Below are positions 32,566-35,390 of a stretch of DNA of 35,390 bases, in pieces (the stretch's first letter is position 1; each line of letters begins with the position of its first letter). The notes beneath the pieces are model-generated. The model was not told the DNA's origin. It saw nothing but the letters and a program-made list of their open reading frames with translations, and did no database searches. The position numbers were made by a program, and so were the translations under genes. This DNA is from an uncultured Verrucomicrobia subdivision 3 bacterium (GTDB lineage Bacteria > Verrucomicrobiota > Verrucomicrobiia > Limisphaerales > UBA11358), in assembly GCA_903842235.1 (NCBI GenBank), contig CAIMLG010000292.1, positions 1 to 35,390 on the forward strand, read 5' to 3'.

Positions 32566-33549
32566 ATGACTGTCACCGAACTGCTCGAATCCGTCCGCCG
32601 CGTGGAAGTCCGCACGAACCGCCTCGTGAACGACACGATGGGCGGCGCCTATTTGAGCGGCTTCAAGGGGCGCGGCATGGACTTCGAGGATTTGCGCGAA
32701 TACATGCCCGGCGATGACGTGCGCGCCATTGACTGGAATGTCACGCATCGCCTCGGTCGGCCGTTCGTGAAGCGCTTCCGCGAGGAGCGCGAACTCACCG
32801 CCGTCCTCGCCGTGGACGTGTCCGCTTCGTCCAGCTTCGGCTCGGCCAACCGCACCAAGCGCGAGTTCGCGGCCGAGATTGCCGCCACGCTCGCGATGTC
32901 CGCCGCCAAAAACGGAGACAAGGTCGCGCTGCTGCTCTTCACCGACGAAGTGGAATTGTTCGTTCCGCCGCGCAAAGGCCGGCGACACATTTTACGGCTG
33001 GTGCGGGAGCTGTTGATGTTTCAGCCCAAGAAGCGCAGCACGGACATTTCCCAGGCGCTCGGTTTCTTGAACCACGTCCTGAACCGCCGGGCGCTGGTGT
33101 TTTTGCTTACGGATTTTTTACACTCGGGCGGCGGGGATTCTCCTCGTCCTGCCTTCTCGTCCTCGTCCTCGAACCGTTCCAGAAAAATCGAGGACGAAGG
33201 ACGAGAAGGAGGAGGATTTGGCGACCGCGACGTCATCGCCGAACTCGGCCTCACCAACACGCGGCACGACGTGGTCTGCCTGCACCTGCACGATCCGCGC
33301 GAGAGCGAATTGCCGGATGCCGGCCTCGTTACCATCGAAGATGCCGAGACCGGCGAGTTGCTGGAGCTGGATTCGGGGCGCGGGGCGGTGCGCGAACGGT
33401 TTGCCGCCGTCAACGCCGAGCGACTGGCGGAACTGGATCGCGCGTTCACTCGCACCGGCGTGGATACGCTGCGCCTTCAGACCACCGAGCCGTTTGCGCC
33501 GGCGCTGCAACGCTTCTTTGAACTCCGCCGCGGGCGACGTCGTGGTTAA
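32566..33549 (+). CDS. DUF58 domain protein of the MoxR/Bat operon
   Basis: DUF58 proteins contain a von Willebrand A-like fold and are thought to link MoxR to its targets. The 327-residue protein has the signature GFKGRGMDFEDLREYMPGDD at 32-51 and then DVRAIDWNVTHRLGRPFVK. The A-domain strand LAVDVSASS lies at 81-89, the strand ALVFLLTDF at 176-184 and RHDVVCLHLHDPRE at 233-246. Between about 187 and 220 there is an extra Ser, Arg and Gly-rich stretch encoded by a palindromic repeat element. Relatives normally run straight from the TDF strand to the helix before HDVV. The reading frame is kept, so the protein is probably still made. Confidence 0.92.
   Translation: MTVTELLESVRRVEVRTNRLVNDTMGGAYLSGFKGRGMDFEDLREYMPGDDVRAIDWNVTHRLGRPFVKRFREERELTAVLAVDVSASSSFGSANRTKREFAAEIAATLAMSAAKNGDKVALLLFTDEVELFVPPRKGRRHILRLVRELLMFQPKKRSTDISQALGFLNHVLNRRALVFLLTDFLHSGGGDSPRPAFSSSSSNRSRKIEDEGREGGGFGDRDVIAELGLTNTRHDVVCLHLHDPRESELPDAGLVTIEDAETGELLELDSGRGAVRERFAAVNAERLAELDRAFTRTGVDTLRLQTTEPFAPALQRFFELRRGRRRG
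33153..33208. repeat. palindromic repeat inserted in frame within the DUF58 gene
   Basis: The left arm 33153-33172 (CTTCTCGTCC then TCGTCCTCGA) and the right arm 33188-33208 (TCGAGGACGA then AGGACGAGAAG) are inverse copies apart from one extra base. The loop is 15 nt. The pattern of GAGGACGA blocks is typical of dispersed palindromic repeats. Looser pairing extends to about 33139-33218. Confidence 0.75.
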
Positions 33550-33573
33550 ATTGGAAATGAACCATCAGCCTTC

Positions 33574-33650
33574 AACATTGAACCTGCAACGCCCAAGGAA
33601 ATTGGGCGGTGAGCGTCGCGTTCGGTGTTGGACGTTGAAGGTTCAATGTT
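33574..33650. repeat. palindromic repeat across the DUF58/DUF4381 boundary
   Basis: The arms 33574-33591 (AACATTGAACCTGCAACG) and 33633-33650 are inverse copies at 17 of 18 positions. Inside, CGCCCAA (33590-33596) and TTGGGCG (33602-33608) form a second hairpin. The element ends 2 nt before the ATG at 33653 and is open in the next gene's frame, so it adds an artificial N-terminus to the longest version of that gene. Confidence 0.75.
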
Positions 33651-33652
33651 CA

Positions 33653-34210
33653 ATGTTTCTGCTGTTGTCGGCACTGCCGCTTTGCGCCCAGACAGCCACG
33701 AACGACCCGTTCGCGCTCGCACCGGCTTACGGCGAAATTCCGGCGACCTTTTGGGAGCGGCACGGCACCGGCATTTGCATCGGGGTGCCGCTCTTTCTCG
33801 CGTTGGGTGCATGGGTTTGCTGGGCGTTATTTCGACCCCGTTCACAACCGGTTCCGCCCCCGGCTGACCGGGCGCGGGCGGCGCTGGCAAAAATACAGGG
33901 GCAGACCGAAGACGCCGCAATTGTCGGCGCGATTTCCAGAATCGTGCGCGAGTATGTCTGCGCGGCGTGCCAATTGCCTCCCGGCGAATGGACCACGGCC
34001 GACCTGTCGGCTGCGATTGGGCATAATGAGCAGTTGGGCGCGGAACTGGCCAAGGCAATCGCTGATTTTTTGCGCGAATGCGACGAACAAAAATTTTCGA
34101 CCGGCACAGCTGCGTTTCCGCTGGGCGGCGCCCATCGCGCGTGGCGGCTGATCGAAATGGCGGAGCAACGCCGCGCGGCCGGACAACCGCAACCCTCCGC
34201 TGCCCAATGA
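33653..34210 (+). CDS. DUF4381-like membrane protein of the Bat operon
   Basis: The 185-residue protein, from the ATG at 33653, starts with a signal peptide (MFLLLSALPLCA, cleavage before QTATND). It has one membrane helix near 40-60 (GICIGVPLFLALGAWVCWALF) and a cytoplasmic helical domain with an IVREYVCAACQLPPGEWTT stretch. Position between DUF58 and BatA, size and layout fit DUF4381/BatX-type proteins. A longer start at 33557 would add residues translated from the palindromic repeat (PSTLNLQ and similar) and hide the signal peptide, so I prefer 33653. The stop overlaps the batA start (ATGA). Confidence 0.8.
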   Translation: MFLLLSALPLCAQTATNDPFALAPAYGEIPATFWERHGTGICIGVPLFLALGAWVCWALFRPRSQPVPPPADRARAALAKIQGQTEDAAIVGAISRIVREYVCAACQLPPGEWTTADLSAAIGHNEQLGAELAKAIADFLRECDEQKFSTGTAAFPLGGAHRAWRLIEMAEQRRAAGQPQPSAAQ

Positions 34211-35247
34211 CTGGCGAATTTGAATTCCAATTCCCGTGGGTGCTGGCGCTGCTGGGCCTGCTGCCGGTTTATGCCCTGCTGCTGGGAAAACATGGGCGGC
34301 TTTCGGCCCTGACCTTTTCCAGCGCGGAAATTGCCCGGGCGGCCGGCGCCAAAGCCCGGGCGGCCATCGGACGCTTGCTGCTTTTTCTCCGGCTGCTCGT
34401 CGTGGCGCTGGGCATCGGGGCATTGGCCGCGCCGCGCCTGGCGAATTATCACGTCGAGACCGAGACCCCGGGCATCGACATCATGCTCGTGCTGGATTTG
34501 TCGTGGTCGATGATGGCGGTGGACATGGGCCGGCCGTCGGAAAAATTATCGCGCTATGCGATTGCCTCCGGGGTTTTGAAAAGTTTCATTCAGGAACGGC
34601 CGAATGACCGCATCGGCCTGATCGCCTTTTCCGGCGTGCCGTATCTGGCCAGCCCGCTGACCCTGAATCACGACTGGCTGATCGACAACCTGGAGCGCCT
34701 GCACGTCGGGCTGATCGGCGACCTCGGCACCGCCATAGGCGATGCGGTGGCGGTGGGGGCCAAGCGCTTAAAAGCCGTGCCCAACAGCAAAAGCCGCGTG
34801 ATCATTCTGCTGACGGATGGCGATAACAACGCCGGCAAAATTGATCCCCTGCCCGCCGCGCAGCTGGCGGCGGCGCTGGGAGCCAGAATTTACACCATCG
34901 GCATCGGCGTGGAGCAGCCGTGCAATTTGCCCGCGTTCGAGCCCGCCACGGGAAAGCTCAAGCTCGACCCCAACGGAAATATCATTCCCACCATCCTGCT
35001 GCAGCCGGCGAACTACGCGGTGCTGGGCCAGATGGCGGCCCTGTCCGGGGGGCACTTTTACCGGGCCACCAGCCAGCGCGAATTGCAGAGCATTTACAGC
35101 CAGATTGATCATTTGGAAAAATCTGAAGTCAAACTCCGGCGGTTCGCCACCTATCAGCCGCTCTATCCCTGGCCGCTGGGCGCCGCGCTGGCGCTGCTGG
35201 CGCTGGAACTGGTTTTGCGGAGCACCAAATATCGCCGCGTGCCATGA
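34207..35247 (+). CDS. batA: von Willebrand A-domain membrane protein, BatA type
   Basis: The 346-residue inner-membrane protein has two N-terminal helices (about 10-27 and 56-76), a von Willebrand A domain (about 90-290) and a C-terminal helix (about 325-340). The metal-ion site is complete: D97-x-S99-x-S101 (DLSWS), T175 in GDLGTAIGD and D204 in LLTDGD. BatA/BatB proteins form surface or periplasmic complexes linked to MoxR and to envelope stress tolerance; the exact role in this phylum is unknown. The start ATG overlaps the upstream stop, and the stop overlaps the next start. Confidence 0.92.
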   Translation: MTGEFEFQFPWVLALLGLLPVYALLLGKHGRLSALTFSSAEIARAAGAKARAAIGRLLLFLRLLVVALGIGALAAPRLANYHVETETPGIDIMLVLDLSWSMMAVDMGRPSEKLSRYAIASGVLKSFIQERPNDRIGLIAFSGVPYLASPLTLNHDWLIDNLERLHVGLIGDLGTAIGDAVAVGAKRLKAVPNSKSRVIILLTDGDNNAGKIDPLPAAQLAAALGARIYTIGIGVEQPCNLPAFEPATGKLKLDPNGNIIPTILLQPANYAVLGQMAALSGGHFYRATSQRELQSIYSQIDHLEKSEVKLRRFATYQPLYPWPLGAALALLALELVLRSTKYRRVP

Positions 35248-35390
35248 TGAACTTCGCCCATTTTCATTTTGCAGAACCGCGCTGGCGCGGGCTGGCGGCC
35301 GGCGCGCCGCTGCTGCTGGCGTGGCTCGGCTGGCCGGCCGCGCGCGCCCGCCGGCGTCAACGGGCCCGGCTGGCGGCGCCGCCGTTGCAC
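35244..35390 (+). CDS. batB: second Bat-type protein, N-terminal part (runs off the window)
   Basis: The frame starts MMNFAHFHFAEPRWRGLAAG, overlapping the batA stop by 4 nt, and is still open at the window end (49 codons). The aromatic lead followed by a hydrophobic helix (APLLLAWLGWPAA) and a basic stretch (RARRRQRAR) is how BatB-type proteins begin. The von Willebrand domain itself lies outside the window. Confidence 0.7.
   Translation, partial: MMNFAHFHFAEPRWRGLAAGAPLLLAWLGWPAARARRRQRARLAAPPLH

Overview
The window is about 35 kb of high-GC bacterial chromosome, visibly around 60 % G+C. It most resembles a Verrucomicrobiota genome, probably the Pedosphaera/Limisphaerales side of the phylum. 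The reasons are a PEP-CTERM protein beside a giant passenger-repeat adhesin, an FmdB-type zinc ribbon protein, a sialate O-acetylesterase-type enzyme, many palindromic intergenic repeats, and a MoxR/DUF58/von Willebrand A operon. This assignment is inferred from gene content; no marker tree could be run.

Layout. (1) Positions 1-4478, minus strand: a respiratory complex I cluster nuoB-C-D-E-F, with the first codons of a probable nuoG at the window edge. A tRNA-Gln(CTG) gene with its own promoter lies between nuoE and nuoF on the opposite strand. (2) 4668-8866: a membrane-anchored HExxH peptidase-like gene, then divergently a zinc-ribbon protein, an AsmA-like membrane protein, proB (glutamate 5-kinase) and mazG. 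(3) 8893-15467, minus strand: serA, a PpiC-type chaperone, a coiled-coil protein, an FmdB zinc ribbon, a secreted protein with a degenerate peptidase-like core, and a separately promoted lysine 2,3-aminomutase. (4) 15468-17429: a repeat-rich region around a solitary XRE regulator that has a promoter and overlapping operator. (5) 17430-24100, minus strand: a roughly 2,023-residue secreted adhesin split by a one-base frameshift, followed by a PEP-CTERM protein. (6) 24583-26502: an OPT-family transporter. (7) 26617 to the end, plus strand: moxR, DUF58, a DUF4381-like protein, BatA and BatB, the usual MoxR/Bat order.

The most unusual part is the moxR-DUF58 interval. In such operons the two genes are normally adjacent. 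Here about 5 kb lies between them: a small lipoprotein gene, a sialate O-acetylesterase, a hypothetical gene with an in-frame stop, and a MntA/HepT toxin-antitoxin pair. The pieces are separated by copies of the operon's own boundaries. A second copy of the last 14 codons of moxR lies at 30490-30531. A second copy of the first 80 nt of the DUF58 gene lies at 31774-31853, and a third, decayed copy at 28149-28187. This looks like a recombination hotspot that collects cargo at the moxR/DUF58 junction and leaves boundary fragments behind. Further along, one palindromic repeat sits in frame inside the DUF58 gene and another covers the DUF58/DUF4381 boundary.

Several genes (kamA, moxR, proB, the XRE gene) have promoter-like hexamers so close to the start codon that leaderless or very short-leader transcripts are likely. 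Apart from complex I and the proline, serine and MazG housekeeping genes, the window is envelope biology: secreted, lipid-anchored or membrane proteins, and an operon thought to chaperone or assemble envelope complexes.
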